Shown here one piece after another: positions 1 to 8,752 of a stretch of 64,000 nucleotides of DNA. Origin of the DNA: Corallococcus sp. AS-1-6 (GTDB lineage Bacteria; Myxococcota; Myxococcia; Myxococcales; Myxococcaceae); assembly GCF_020037015.1 (NCBI RefSeq), contig NZ_JAIQDE010000016.1, positions 121,132 through 185,131 on the forward strand, in the 5' to 3' direction. Positions within the stretch are counted from its first letter, which is position 1. The number at the start of each line of letters is the position of its first letter. Position numbers and translations under genes: made by a program. The notes beneath the pieces were generated by a model. It saw only the letters and a list, made by a program, of their open reading frames with translations, was not told the origin of the DNA and did no database searches.

Positions 1-756
1 GCCGGACTCCTGGCACACCTTCACCAGCACGCGGTTGAGGCCCTTCTTGAGCTTCACCGACACGCGCGTCTGGTCCGGGCGCGGCAGGTTGTAGCGGTCC
101 TCCTTGGACGCGAGCTGCCCGTTCACCCACAGGCGGTAGCCGCCGGAGGTGCCCAGGGCCAGCGGCACGCGCGTGTCCTGCGGCACCTCCAGCCAGGTGA
201 GCGCGTACGCCACGGACTCCTTGTTGGGGCGCACCGCGGTGGCCAGGTCCACGTAGCCGTCCGCGGACGTGACGGACAGCTTGCGCCAGGTGGCCTCGTG
301 GCCCTTGGCGCCGGGGTAGCGCGCGGTGAGGTCCAGGTTGGCGGCCTCCGGACCGAAGTCCGTGTCGCAGCCGGCCTTGCCCTCGTTCTCGAAGCCGCCC
401 ACGACGTAGTAGTCGTTGACGAAGCCCAGCCACTGGCGGACCTCGTTGGCGCGCACCATCCGGCCGCGCGAGCGCTCCGCGTCCATGAGCAGGATTTGCG
501 CGGTGGTGCGCGTGTTCACGTCCGACGTGCGGCGGGACGCGATCTGCTGGTAGGTGCTCACCAGCGGGGTGAGGTCCTCCACGTCATCCACCAGCGCGTG
601 CATGCGCAGGAGCGCGGCGCCGCCGCGCGGCGAGTTGGCGGCCTTGACGGCCTCGGCCGCGTACTCGCGGGCCCGGTCGTCCGCGTTCGGCTTCGCGAGC
701 CCCAGCACGGGGCAGGTGAGCACGACTAGTGCGGCCAGCGATGTGAAACGCGACAT
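1..756 (-). CDS. Exported protein of unknown function, 3' end outside window
   Basis: The reading frame runs from an ATG at 756 to the window edge, so only the first 252 residues are visible. An AGGAG lies just upstream of the ATG. Residues 1-21 form a clear signal peptide, so the protein is exported. Around residues 200-245 the pattern LWVNG followed by a KKGLNRVLVKV stretch resembles the jelly-roll, galactose-binding-like modules found in large envelope enzymes; this is inference. The upstream part is helical and Arg/Ala rich. The 258 bases between this start and the chitinase stop hold its promoter and the chitinase operon terminator. The full function lies in the missing C-terminal part. 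Confidence 0.75.
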   Translation of the reverse strand, partial: MSRFTSLAALVVLTCPVLGLAKPNADDRAREYAAEAVKAANSPRGGAALLRMHALVDDVEDLTPLVSTYQQIASRRTSDVNTRTTAQILLMDAERSRGRMVRANEVRQWLGFVNDYYVVGGFENEGKAGCDTDFGPEAANLDLTARYPGAKGHEATWRKLSVTSADGYVDLATAVRPNKESVAYALTWLEVPQDTRVPLALGTSGGYRLWVNGQLASKEDRYNLPRPDQTRVSVKLKKGLNRVLVKVCQESG

Positions 757-939
757 CCGTTCTCCTCGAGTATCGGCGGCGCCCGGGGGCAGGCAGGGGG
801 TGGTGACGCCAGTGAACAGGCGGACCCGTCACGGCCTTCCCCTGCATGCGGCCCCGGACGGCGGGCAGGCAACCCATCCGCGCCCCACTCTATGCCGGAC
901 CGATGTGGGGCGGGGTGGGCCCGTGAAGGCCAGGGCACG

Positions 940-982
940 AAAACGCACAGGGCCGGCGCGGGCGTGCTGCCCGTGCCGGCCC
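940..982 (-). terminator. Intrinsic terminator of the chitinase/nag operon
   Basis: Read on the minus strand, GGGCCGGC pairs with GCCGGCCC, and inside it CGGGC pairs with GCCCG around a five-base loop, with one A-C mismatch between the two helices. The tail TGTGCGTTTT follows. It lies about 35 bases beyond the chitinase stop, the expected place for a Rho-independent terminator. Confidence 0.75.
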
Positions 983-1014
983 CGGTGTGGGTGCCCCTGG
1001 TTGGGGGCCTGGCG

Positions 1015-3051
1015 TCAGTGGAGCTTGTTGTAGAGCGTGTCGACGAGGCTGCCGTCATCGCCGCTCAGCTCCCAGAACATCGCGCCGCCCAGCCCCTTGG
1101 ACAGGATGTAGTCCGACTTGGCGTTGAGGCTCTGCGGGTCGTCGTAGGCGACCCACACCTTCGTCGTGGGGCTGTAGACGTAGGCCTGCTTGCTCTCCGG
1201 GTGGAAGAACTTCGTGTAGCCGGAGCCCGCGCGCTCGTAGTGGGCCTTGAGGTCCTTGTAGTCGAACACGCCGGTGAGGCCGGACTGGCCGTCATCCCAG
1301 GTGCCCTTGGTGGGGACGCCGGACTGGAACAGGCCGTTGTTCACGTTGGGCACGTTGCCCCAGCCGCGGCCGTAGAAGGGCACGCCGACGACGATCTTGG
1401 ACGCGGGCACGCCCAACTGGAGCATCTTGCTGATGGAGCCGTCCGTGTAGAAGCCGTCGTTGGCGCCCGGGTCGCCCGTCACGCGGTCCAGCGCGGAGTG
1501 GAAGTTGACCGTGCTCTCGAAGGCGCCGTGGTAGTCGTAGGACATCACGTTGATCCAATCGAGGATGCCGGCCAGCTTCACGGTCTCCTGCTTGTTGGCG
1601 AGCAGGTCCGGTGACGCGCCGGACGCGATGGTGAGCAGGTACGGCTGGCCCGTCTGCGCGGTGACGGCGGCCAGTTGGGTGCGGAACTCCTGCATGAGAA
1701 GGGTGTAGTTCACCTTGTCCGCGGGGCTGCTGATGTTGTCCGGCAGGCCGCCGCCGGTGGGGTACTCCCAGTCCACGTCGATGCCGTCGAACACGCCCAC
1801 GCCGTTGGCCGGGGTGACGCCGGGGAACTGGCCCTTCACGTACAGGTCCACGCAGGACTTCACGAACGCGGTGCGCGACGCGGCGGTGGCGGCGACCTGG
1901 GAGAAGTACTTGGACCAGGACCAGCCGCCAATGGAGATGAGCAGCTTGAGGTGCGGGTTCGTCTTCTTCAGCTCCTTGAACGCGCGGAAGTTGCCGCGCA
2001 GCGCGCCCGGGTCCCACTCACCGGGGAAGCCGAAGCCCTTGTCGATGTCCGCGAACGCGTCCCCGAGGATGCACTTGCCGTCCGGGGAGATGTTGGAGAA
2101 GGCGTAGTTGATGTGCGTGAGCTTCGACGCCGGGACGTGGGAGACCTGGTAGTTGCGGGCGTAGATGCCCCACGCGGTGAAGTAGCCGACGATGCGCTTG
2201 CCGCCCGGCGGAGGCGTGCCGGGCAGCTCCACCACGACGCTCACCGTCTTCGTGCCCACGTTGCCCGCGGCGTCGTAGGCCTTCACGGTGTACGTGTACG
2301 TGCCGTTCTGCGCGGACGTGGAGATGGCGCGCGTGAACGACGACGCGGTGGCCACGAGCGTGCCGTTCTCCAGGATCTCGAGCTTCGTCACGCCCACGTT
2401 GTCCGTGGCGCTCGCGGAGACGGTGAAGGAGCCCGCGGCGGTGATGCGCGACGCGCTGGCGCTGGCGGTGACGACGGGGGCGGTGGTGTCGCCGTTGGAG
2501 GGGATGGCGACGGTGACGGTGACCGTCTTCGAGCCCACGTTGCCGGCGGCGTCGTACGCCTTCACGGTGTACGTGTACGTGCCGTTCTGCCCGGAGCCGG
2601 AGAAGCTGCGCGTATACGAGGACGCGGTGGCGACGAGCGTGCCGTTCTCCAGGATTTCCATCCGGGTCACGCCCACGTTGTCCGTGGCGCTCGCGGAGAC
2701 GGTGATGGAGCCCGCGGCGGTGACGCTCGTGCTGCTGCTCGACGCGGTGACGACGGGCGCGGTGGTGTCGCCGCCGCCCGTGACGGGGCCCAGGTCCAGC
2801 CACAGCGCCGGCACGGCCGTGGGCGTCCAGTCCGCCTGGGACGTGTGGGCCTGACGGCATTCATAGACGCGGCCTTCGTAGGTGACGCGCGTGCCCACGG
2901 CGTAGGCGACGCCCACGGCCCACGCGGCCTCCAGCGGTGCCTTCATCACGCTGCCCGGGCCCTCGGCTCCGGGTGCGAAGGACTCCTGACCACAGCCGGC
3001 GACGGTCAGCGCGGACGCCACCAGGCCCACAATCCATTTGCTACGACGCAT
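1015..3051 (-). CDS. Chitinase, glycoside hydrolase family 18, lipoprotein with carbohydrate-binding and two Ig-like domains
   Basis: A 678-residue secreted chitin-degrading enzyme. The N-terminus carries a lipoprotein signal (VAGC at about residues 17-20). Residues about 43-90 look like a CBM5/12-type chitin-binding module (AYAVGTRVTYEGRVYECRQ). Two near-identical 93-residue Ig-like repeats start at residues 95 and 188. The GH18 barrel fills the rest; its catalytic signature DGIDVDWEYP is at 422-431, with Glu429 as the expected acid/base. The frame starts at an ATG with GAGGAG seven bases upstream. It lies 57 bases behind nagA on the same strand, so chitin cleavage and GlcNAc catabolism are probably cotranscribed. 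Likely role: nutrient scavenging from fungal prey or arthropod debris. Confidence 0.95.
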   Translation of the reverse strand: MRRSKWIVGLVASALTVAGCGQESFAPGAEGPGSVMKAPLEAAWAVGVAYAVGTRVTYEGRVYECRQAHTSQADWTPTAVPALWLDLGPVTGGGDTTAPVVTASSSSTSVTAAGSITVSASATDNVGVTRMEILENGTLVATASSYTRSFSGSGQNGTYTYTVKAYDAAGNVGSKTVTVTVAIPSNGDTTAPVVTASASASRITAAGSFTVSASATDNVGVTKLEILENGTLVATASSFTRAISTSAQNGTYTYTVKAYDAAGNVGTKTVSVVVELPGTPPPGGKRIVGYFTAWGIYARNYQVSHVPASKLTHINYAFSNISPDGKCILGDAFADIDKGFGFPGEWDPGALRGNFRAFKELKKTNPHLKLLISIGGWSWSKYFSQVAATAASRTAFVKSCVDLYVKGQFPGVTPANGVGVFDGIDVDWEYPTGGGLPDNISSPADKVNYTLLMQEFRTQLAAVTAQTGQPYLLTIASGASPDLLANKQETVKLAGILDWINVMSYDYHGAFESTVNFHSALDRVTGDPGANDGFYTDGSISKMLQLGVPASKIVVGVPFYGRGWGNVPNVNNGLFQSGVPTKGTWDDGQSGLTGVFDYKDLKAHYERAGSGYTKFFHPESKQAYVYSPTTKVWVAYDDPQSLNAKSDYILSKGLGGAMFWELSGDDGSLVDTLYNKLH
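2212..2490 (-). repeat. Second copy of the chitinase Ig-like tandem repeat
   Basis: This 279-base unit encodes residues 188-280 and begins with DTTAPVVTAS. It is highly similar in DNA and protein to the unit at 2491-2769; shared segments include NGTYTYTVKAYDAAGNVG and ATDNVGVT. Confidence 0.85.
2491..2769 (-). repeat. First copy of the chitinase Ig-like tandem repeat
   Basis: This 279-base unit encodes residues 95-187, directly adjoining and in frame with the copy at 2212-2490. It forms a spacer between the binding module and the catalytic barrel. Confidence 0.85.
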
Positions 3052-3108
3052 TCGTGTTCTCCTCGCCTGCGGTACACGCGGAAGGAGTCACGCACCCATT
3101 TTTCCGGG

Positions 3109-4281
3109 TTAATGGCTGGCTTTGGATTTCGCCTGCCCGCCGACCCAGGTGGTGTGGACGGAAAGGTCCGGCTTCAACAGCACGAGGTCCGCGCGATGCC
3201 CGGGGGCAATGCGTCCCCGGTGGCCGTGCAGTCCCATGAAGGTGGCGGGGTGGAGTGAGGCCATTCGCAGCGCCTCCTCCAGGGGGACGCCGAGCGCCTG
3301 GACGCAGTGGCGCACGGCCGCCGTGAGGTCGATGTCCGCGCCCGCGAGCGTGCCGTCCTCCGTCTCCAGGCGGCCGTGGCGGCGCAGGATGGCGCGTCCC
3401 TGGAGGGTGAAGGACGTGACGGGCGTGCCGACGGGCGGCATGGCGTCCGTGACGAGGAACACCTTGCCCGGCGGTTTGACCTTGAGGAGCAGGCGCAGGT
3501 TGTCCGCGTGCACGTGCACGCCGTCCGCGATGACGCCGCACCACGCGTCGTCATGGGTGAGCGCGGCGACGACGGGGCCGGGCTGGCGGTTCATCACCGG
3601 GGGCATGGCGTTGAACAGGTGGGTGAAGCCGCGCACGCCGGATTGCAGGGCCTGGGTGGTGCGCTCGCTGGTGGCGGCGGTGTGGCCCGCGCTGAGCACG
3701 ACGCCGGAGCTGGCGAGGCGGCGCAGGGTGGCGTCGTCCACGCACTCGGGAGCGAGCGTCATCAGCACGCGGCCGCCGTGCGCGGCGAAGCGGCGGGGCA
3801 GGGTGGTGAGGTAGTCGAGGTCGCGAGGGTCGGGCGTGCGGATGAACGCGGGCACGTGGACACCGGCGCGCTCGCGGCTGATGAAGGGGCCCTCCAGGTG
3901 GATGCCAAGGACACCGCTGCCGGGGCGCGCGGTGGCGGTGAGCGCGGCCTCGCAGGCTTCGCGCATGCGGGCGGCGTCGTCGGTGATGAAGGTGGGGAGC
4001 AGGCCCGTGGTGCCGCACGTGCGCATGGCGGAGGCGATGGCGAGCGCGGCCTCCTCGGTGGGCGTGTCGTTGAAGAGCACGCCGCCCGCGCCGTTGACCT
4101 GCACGTCCACGAAGCCGGGGACCAGGAGCGCGTCCTCCGGCAGCGTGTGCACGGTGGCGCCGGTGGGGAGCCCGGCCCGGGGCACCACGGCATGGACGGT
4201 CCCGTCCTCGATGACGACGGCGTGACCTTCGAGGACCTGGTCCCCGGTGAAGACACGGGCGCCCTGGAGGACGGTGGGCAT
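3109..4281 (-). CDS. nagA: N-acetylglucosamine-6-phosphate deacetylase
   Basis: A 390-residue amidohydrolase-family enzyme that removes acetate from GlcNAc-6-phosphate in the cytoplasm, giving glucosamine-6-phosphate. Family landmarks appear in order: DVQVNGAGG at about residues 57-65, GIHLEGPFIS at about 125-134 (metal Glu), THLFNAMPP at about 218-226, GVIADGVHVH, and LVTDAMPPVG at about 274-283 (catalytic Asp). The ATG at 4281 overlaps the upstream stop by one base (TGATG), which fixes the start and indicates translational coupling with the SIS-domain deaminase. An open frame continues far upstream of 4281 but has the composition of a shadow of the neighbouring gene. The chitinase follows 57 bases downstream. 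Confidence 0.95.
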   Translation of the reverse strand: MPTVLQGARVFTGDQVLEGHAVVIEDGTVHAVVPRAGLPTGATVHTLPEDALLVPGFVDVQVNGAGGVLFNDTPTEEAALAIASAMRTCGTTGLLPTFITDDAARMREACEAALTATARPGSGVLGIHLEGPFISRERAGVHVPAFIRTPDPRDLDYLTTLPRRFAAHGGRVLMTLAPECVDDATLRRLASSGVVLSAGHTAATSERTTQALQSGVRGFTHLFNAMPPVMNRQPGPVVAALTHDDAWCGVIADGVHVHADNLRLLLKVKPPGKVFLVTDAMPPVGTPVTSFTLQGRAILRRHGRLETEDGTLAGADIDLTAAVRHCVQALGVPLEEALRMASLHPATFMGLHGHRGRIAPGHRADLVLLKPDLSVHTTWVGGQAKSKASH

Positions 4282-5312
4282 CACACGGTCTCCGTGACCT
4301 TGCGCAGGTGCGCGGGCGCATCCGGGTCCAGGCCTCGCGCCGTCGCGAGCTGGTGCACCGCGAAGTAGAAGCTCTGCACCTGGCAGAGCGGCGCGATGGC
4401 CGCGGGAACGTCCGGCAGCGTGGGCAGGGCCTGCGCGCCGGGGACGGGCAGGGCGGTGTGGACGTTCGCGCCCAGCTCGACCATGCGCTGCACGACGTCG
4501 CGGGTGCCTTGCGCGGCGTTGTCCTCCTGCCCCAGCGCGAGCACGGGGAAGCCCGGCCGCACCAGCCCGAGCGGCCCGTGGAGGACCTCCGCGGTGCTGA
4601 AGGCCTCCGCGTGCAGACGGCAGGTCTCCTTGAGCTTGAGGGCCATCTCCAGCGCGGCGCCCAGGCCGCTGCCCCGGCCGACGACATAGAGGCTGCTGGC
4701 GTCCTTGAGCGTCGCGAGCGCCGGCCACCAGTCGAGCTTCCCCGCGGCCTCCAGCGCGTCCGGGAGCCGCCGGGCGGCGTCATGCAACTCCGCGGAGTCC
4801 GACCAGTGCGCGGCGAGCTGGAGGAAGGCGAGCCCGGAGAGCAGATAGGACTTGGTGGCGGCGACGCTGTGCTCGGGGCCGGCGGACAGCGGGATGCGCA
4901 CGTCGCACAGCCCGGCGAGTGGAGCGGCTTCGTCGTTGATGAAGCCCAGCACGACGGCGCCTCCCGCTCGGGCGGCCTCGGTCATGCGCAGCAGGTCGGG
5001 GCTCTGGCCGGACTGGGACACGGCGATGAAGAGCGCGTCGCGCAGGTCCAGGGAGCGCGTGTTGTAGACGGACGCGACGCTGGGGCCCAGCGAGGCGACG
5101 GCGCGGCCCAGCGTGGTCTCGATGAGGTACTTGCCGTAGACGGCCGCGTGGTCGGAGCTGCCTCGCGCGCAGGTGACGACGAAGCGCGGAGGCGTGCGGC
5201 GCAGGCGGGCGCCCAGGTAGGCGAAGGTGTCGCGGCAGCGTTCGAGCTGGCGGCGGGCGGCGGCCGGTGCCTCGGCGGCCTCGCGTGCGAGGGCGGGGAG
5301 GGAGGAGTTCAT
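4281..5312 (-). CDS. SIS-domain glucosamine-6-phosphate deaminase (NagB-II type)
   Basis: A 343-residue protein of two SIS (sugar isomerase) domains, like the C-terminal half of GlmS without the glutaminase domain. Visible are CARGSSDHAAVYGKY near residue 50, SQSGQSPDLLR near 96 and GRGSGLGAALEMALKLKET near 210. Stand-alone proteins of this kind next to nagA act as NagB-II deaminases, turning glucosamine-6-phosphate into fructose-6-phosphate and ammonia. It is the first gene of the deaminase, nagA, chitinase unit. The frame also has an ATG at 5396 that would add 28 Pro-rich residues; neither start has a convincing Shine-Dalgarno, and 5312 matches the family N-terminus better. An AgaS-like isomerase is the alternative. 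Confidence 0.88.
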   Translation of the reverse strand: MNSSLPALAREAAEAPAAARRQLERCRDTFAYLGARLRRTPPRFVVTCARGSSDHAAVYGKYLIETTLGRAVASLGPSVASVYNTRSLDLRDALFIAVSQSGQSPDLLRMTEAARAGGAVVLGFINDEAAPLAGLCDVRIPLSAGPEHSVAATKSYLLSGLAFLQLAAHWSDSAELHDAARRLPDALEAAGKLDWWPALATLKDASSLYVVGRGSGLGAALEMALKLKETCRLHAEAFSTAEVLHGPLGLVRPGFPVLALGQEDNAAQGTRDVVQRMVELGANVHTALPVPGAQALPTLPDVPAAIAPLCQVQSFYFAVHQLATARGLDPDAPAHLRKVTETV

Positions 5313-5507
5313 CGAGGTGGGGTCCACGCTCGGGGGGATAACAGCCTCCGGGGGTGGACGGGGGGAGGAAGGCGCCGGGCGTGGTGCTTCCGACATCCGG
5401 TGCGTGGCTGGGCGGCCGTGGCGTCAGGCGGGACCTGGAGCGGGCAGGCGCGGTCGCGGTGGCCGGGTCCCTTGACGTCAGGGGATGGGCGGAGGAGAGA
5501 GGACGTC

Positions 5508-5825
5508 ATGCTGAAGACCGCCCTGGGCCGTTTCCGCGCCGTCGCCTTCTGGGAAGGCCTGTCCTTCCTGGTGCTGCTGCTCATCGCCATGCCGCTGAAG
5601 TACGTGATGAACATGCCCCAGGGCGTGCGCGTGGTGGGCATGGCGCACGGGGTGCTGTTCATGGCGTACCTCTACACGCTGATGATGGCGGCCATCGAAT
5701 ACCGCTGGGGCGTGAAGCGGATCGCCGTGGCCTTCGTGGCCTCGCTCGTGCCGGGCGGGACGTTCTGGCTGGACGCGCAGTTGCGGAGCGAGGCGCTCGC
5801 GCTGGAGCCGGCGAAGACGCGCTGA
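5508..5825 (+). CDS. DUF3817 integral membrane protein
   Basis: A 105-residue membrane protein with three hydrophobic segments (about residues 12-35, 42-62 and 70-90). The pattern FRAVAFWEGLSFLVLL followed by MPLKY and GVLFMAYLYT is characteristic of the small DUF3817 family, whose function is unknown. GGAGGAGAGG lies seven bases before the ATG, so the start is secure. It is transcribed divergently from the GlcNAc operon and stands alone. Confidence 0.9.
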   Translation: MLKTALGRFRAVAFWEGLSFLVLLLIAMPLKYVMNMPQGVRVVGMAHGVLFMAYLYTLMMAAIEYRWGVKRIAVAFVASLVPGGTFWLDAQLRSEALALEPAKTR

Positions 5826-5914
5826 TTCGAGGTCATTCGCCGCGAAGCCTGGACGCCGGTACGAGTATTCCCTGGCGCGTTGCTTGCTCAGAGCCCGCGC
5901 GGGGGTGATTGACC

Positions 5915-6760
5915 ATGGGGCCTACCCGACGCAGGCTTGAGGTCATGGGACGTCATACCGACAAGGTTGGAGACGCCTTCCCCCGGGCGCCTTCGCAGGA
6001 AGAATGGGATCGGATGGGGCAGGCGGAGCGGGACCGGGTGGTGGCAACGCTGCCGGGTGAGGTGACGTACGAAGAGATGGCGATGCCCGAGGGGGACAGC
6101 CATCAGGAACCCAAGATGCTCGCGCGCGAGGCGCTCCGGGGCTACTTCAAGCGCCGTGGACGCAAGGCCTACGTGGGCTCGGAGCTGCCGGTGTATTACC
6201 CGGCGGAGCGCCGGTTCGCGCCGGACCTGTTGGTCGTGCTGGACGTCGAGAACCATCGCCGGAAGAAGTGGCTGGTGAGCCACGAGGGGCACGGGCTCGA
6301 CTGGGTGATGGAGATCCACGTCGGGGGCGACCGGAAGAAGGATGCCGAGTTCAACGTGGGCCGGTATGCCCGTCTGGGAATCCCCGAGTACTTCATCTTC
6401 GATGGGGGATGCCTCACGCTGGAGGGCTACCGGCTGGCGACACCGGATGCGCGCGTCTACACGCGCATGGAGTCCCGGCACGGACGCTTCGTCTCGGAGG
6501 TACTGGGACTCGAACTCCAGGTCGAGGGCGAGGACGTGCGTTTCTGGGCGGGCAATGCACCGCTGCTGGTCTCCGAGGAGTTCATCGAACGCCTGGAAGA
6601 CCAGACGATGAGCCTGCAACGCCGTGCCCAGGAAGAATCCCGGCGTGCGGATGAAGAATCCCGGCGCGCGGACGAGGAAGCCCGGCGCGCGAATGCGGCC
6701 GAACGCCGCTTTCAGGAACTCGAGGCCGAGCTCGCCCGGCTCAAGAAGTCCCAGCTCTGA
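5915..6760 (+). CDS. Uma2-family (DUF820) PD-(D/E)XK nuclease-fold protein with C-terminal coiled coil
   Basis: About 281 residues. The central part follows the Uma2/DUF820 plan: EEMAMPEGDSHQ, then RRFAPDLLVVLDV supplying the PD motif, VMEIHVGGDRKKD in place of the usual EIxSxS, and YARLGIPEYFIFD. The last 50 residues hold repeated ESRRADEE heptads and form a long charged coiled coil. The family is greatly expanded in cyanobacteria and myxobacteria and is predicted to have a restriction-endonuclease fold; its biological role is not established. The start is ambiguous: TTG 5909, ATG 5915 and ATG 5945 are all in frame. No partner gene is evident. Confidence 0.82.
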   Translation: MGPTRRRLEVMGRHTDKVGDAFPRAPSQEEWDRMGQAERDRVVATLPGEVTYEEMAMPEGDSHQEPKMLAREALRGYFKRRGRKAYVGSELPVYYPAERRFAPDLLVVLDVENHRRKKWLVSHEGHGLDWVMEIHVGGDRKKDAEFNVGRYARLGIPEYFIFDGGCLTLEGYRLATPDARVYTRMESRHGRFVSEVLGLELQVEGEDVRFWAGNAPLLVSEEFIERLEDQTMSLQRRAQEESRRADEESRRADEEARRANAAERRFQELEAELARLKKSQL

Positions 6761-6770
6761 GCCATGGCCC

Positions 6771-7472
6771 TCAGGCGAGGGTGAACGCCCTCGCCAGGGT
6801 CAGTACCTCCACTCGCGTGGCCCCCGCGTCTCTCAGAGCGACAGCGGCGGCCCTCGCGGTGGACCCCGTGGTGAACACGTCGTCCAGGAGCAACACCTCC
6901 TGCCCCTTCACCGCCCGCGACGCCACGAACGCTCCCGCCACGTTGCCCGCGCGCTCCGCTTCACTCAGCCCCACCTGCCGGCGCGTCTCCCGCGTGCGCA
7001 CAAGCCACCCCACCGGCGCCGTCCGCCCCGTGACCTTCGCCAACTCCCCCGCGAGCAGGTGCGCCTGATCGTATTGCCGCTTCCGGAAGCGCCGCACATG
7101 CAGCGGCAACGCCACCACGCACCCCGGCGCGGTCCTCAGGAACCGCCGCGCCTCGTCCGCGAGCAGCGTCCCCAACGGCGCCGCGAGGTCCGGGTGGTCC
7201 TCGTACTTGAACCGGTGGATGGCCCTCGCCACCGGCCCCTCGTGCGCGAAGGGCGCCCAGGCCCGGCTGAATGGCGGCGGCATCGTCCGGCAACGCGGAC
7301 AGGTGTTCCCCGGGAACGCGCCCGGCTCCGCGCACGTCCGGCAACACACCGGCGGCAGCCGCTCCAACGCCGTGTCACACGGCTCGCAGAACACCGCGCC
7401 CACGCCCGGCAGCACCTTCGCGCAGGCCAGACACATGGGCGGATACACCAGGTCCAACAGCGCCTTCCACAT
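6771..7472 (-). CDS. comF: ComF family phosphoribosyltransferase-like protein
   Basis: A 233-residue protein. An N-terminal zinc ribbon is seen as C14xxC17/C29xxC32, followed by C44xxC47/C58xxC61. The C-terminal type I phosphoribosyltransferase fold carries the PRPP loop VLLLDDVFTTGST near residues 192-204. ComF proteins are needed for single-strand DNA handling in natural transformation in several bacteria; other members have unassigned roles. The ATG at 7472 has GGGAGG seven bases upstream; the longer open frame beyond it is a shadow of the RtcB gene. It lies 56 bases downstream of the RtcB-family gene on the same strand and converges with the Uma2-family gene 10 bases away. Confidence 0.92.
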   Translation of the reverse strand: MWKALLDLVYPPMCLACAKVLPGVGAVFCEPCDTALERLPPVCCRTCAEPGAFPGNTCPRCRTMPPPFSRAWAPFAHEGPVARAIHRFKYEDHPDLAAPLGTLLADEARRFLRTAPGCVVALPLHVRRFRKRQYDQAHLLAGELAKVTGRTAPVGWLVRTRETRRQVGLSEAERAGNVAGAFVASRAVKGQEVLLLDDVFTTGSTARAAAVALRDAGATRVEVLTLARAFTLA

Positions 7473-7528
7473 CTCCGGGCCTCCCAGGGGCGGTTCCTCC
7501 CGCGCCTCCCGTGCCAGCCCCGTGCCGC

Positions 7529-8674
7529 TCACTCCGCCGTGCGGCCTCGCGTCTTGTACGTGAGCACCGGCGCCAGCGTCGCCACCACCCGCACCAACCC
7601 CGCCTCCACCAGGTCCGTCACCACGCGGTCGATGGCCTTGTAGGCCGGCGGTGCCTCCTCGAAGAGCAGGTCCCGGTCCTCGCACACCACGTGGCTCTTG
7701 AAGGACGTGCGCGTCAGCGACTCCGCCGTGAAGCGCTCCTTCAGCCGCTCCCGCGCCGCCGAGCGCGTCCACTTGCGTCCCGCGCCGTGCGCCAGGCTGC
7801 ACGCGCTCTGCTCGCCCGTGCCCACCGGCAACACCAGATAGCTCAGCGCGCCCCGGCTGCCGGGAATCACCACCGGCCCCTCGTCCCACGGCGCCGCGCC
7901 CTTGCGGTGCAGCCACCCCACGCGTCCGCCCCCATGCCGCGCGGTCACGCTGTTGTGGCACACGTCCAGCACCCGCCGCCCCGTCGCCCCAATCCCCTCC
8001 AGCGTCCGCTGCGCCACCAGCGCCCGGTTCGCCTTCGCCCACAGCACCGCGCCGTCATGCCGCTGGAGGTATTCGCGCGCCTCGTCCGAGTCCGCCGCCA
8101 GTCCGCCCGCGGCATGCCGGTCGACATGCTTGCGCAGGATGGCCTCCCCCAACCCGCGCGACCCCGAGTGCACGAGCAGCAGCAGCCGCTCCTCCCGCAG
8201 GCCCAGCGCCTCGAAGACGCGCGCGTCGTGCACCTCCTCCACCCGCTGCACCTCCGCGAAGTGGTTGCCGCCGCCCACCGTGCCCAGCGCCGACTCGAAG
8301 CCCGTGCCGCTCGCGCCGTGCTCCGCGAGCACCGCCTCCGTGTCCCCCACCCACGGCCCCTCCAGGTCCAGCTTCGCCGCCCACCGCTCCGCCTTCGCCT
8401 TGCGCGTCAGCAGGTCCACGTCCCACAACCCCATGCCACAGCCGATGTCGCTGCCCACGAGGTAGGGATAGAGGAAGCCCTCGGATTCAAAGGCCGCGCC
8501 CACCGGAGCGCCCTTGCCGGGGTGCAGGTCCGGCAGGCCCACCGCGAGCCGCATCCCGGGCAGGCGCGACACGGCCTCAAGCTGGCGGACGGCCTCGCCC
8601 TCCACCCAGGACTGGGGCGAGGCGATGATGCGCACGGTGGCGGCCGTGGAGGTTTCAGAAGAGGGCGTGTTCAT
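7529..8674 (-). CDS. RtcB-family RNA ligase (PrfH-associated subtype)
   Basis: A 381-residue Mn/GTP-dependent RNA ligase homologue. Conserved blocks are LPDLHPGKGAPVGAAF (His51), GSDIGCGMG at 74-82 with metal ligands Asp76 and Cys79, GGGNHFAEVQ near 133, HSGSRGLG near 165 and SLAHGAGRKW near 294. RtcB joins 2',3'-cyclic phosphate and 5'-OH RNA ends. The sequence, including WVEGEAVRQLE and the short length, resembles the subtype usually encoded beside release factor PrfH, which serves ribosomes cleaved in the 16S decoding centre. No prfH occurs in this window, so it is orphaned here. Neighbours are comF downstream and rlmH upstream on the same strand. Confidence 0.9.
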   Translation of the reverse strand: MNTPSSETSTAATVRIIASPQSWVEGEAVRQLEAVSRLPGMRLAVGLPDLHPGKGAPVGAAFESEGFLYPYLVGSDIGCGMGLWDVDLLTRKAKAERWAAKLDLEGPWVGDTEAVLAEHGASGTGFESALGTVGGGNHFAEVQRVEEVHDARVFEALGLREERLLLLVHSGSRGLGEAILRKHVDRHAAGGLAADSDEAREYLQRHDGAVLWAKANRALVAQRTLEGIGATGRRVLDVCHNSVTARHGGGRVGWLHRKGAAPWDEGPVVIPGSRGALSYLVLPVGTGEQSACSLAHGAGRKWTRSAARERLKERFTAESLTRTSFKSHVVCEDRDLLFEEAPPAYKAIDRVVTDLVEAGLVRVVATLAPVLTYKTRGRTAE

Positions 8675-8752
8675 GATGGCCGCTTCGACGCGGTCGCTTC
8701 ACGCGCCCTGACGCCCGGGCCCCCAGCGCCTCGGGACAGGCTGCCCGGCCGC

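Noticed and set aside
1675..3258. A 527-codon plus-strand frame over the chitinase gene.
   Set aside because: Composition is Arg/Gly/Val repetitive and it is antisense to a clearly identified GH18 gene.
3109..4728. A 539-codon frame that would extend nagA upstream.
   Set aside because: Residues before 4281 are shadow of the SIS gene; the NagA fold starts at 4281 with a TGATG junction.
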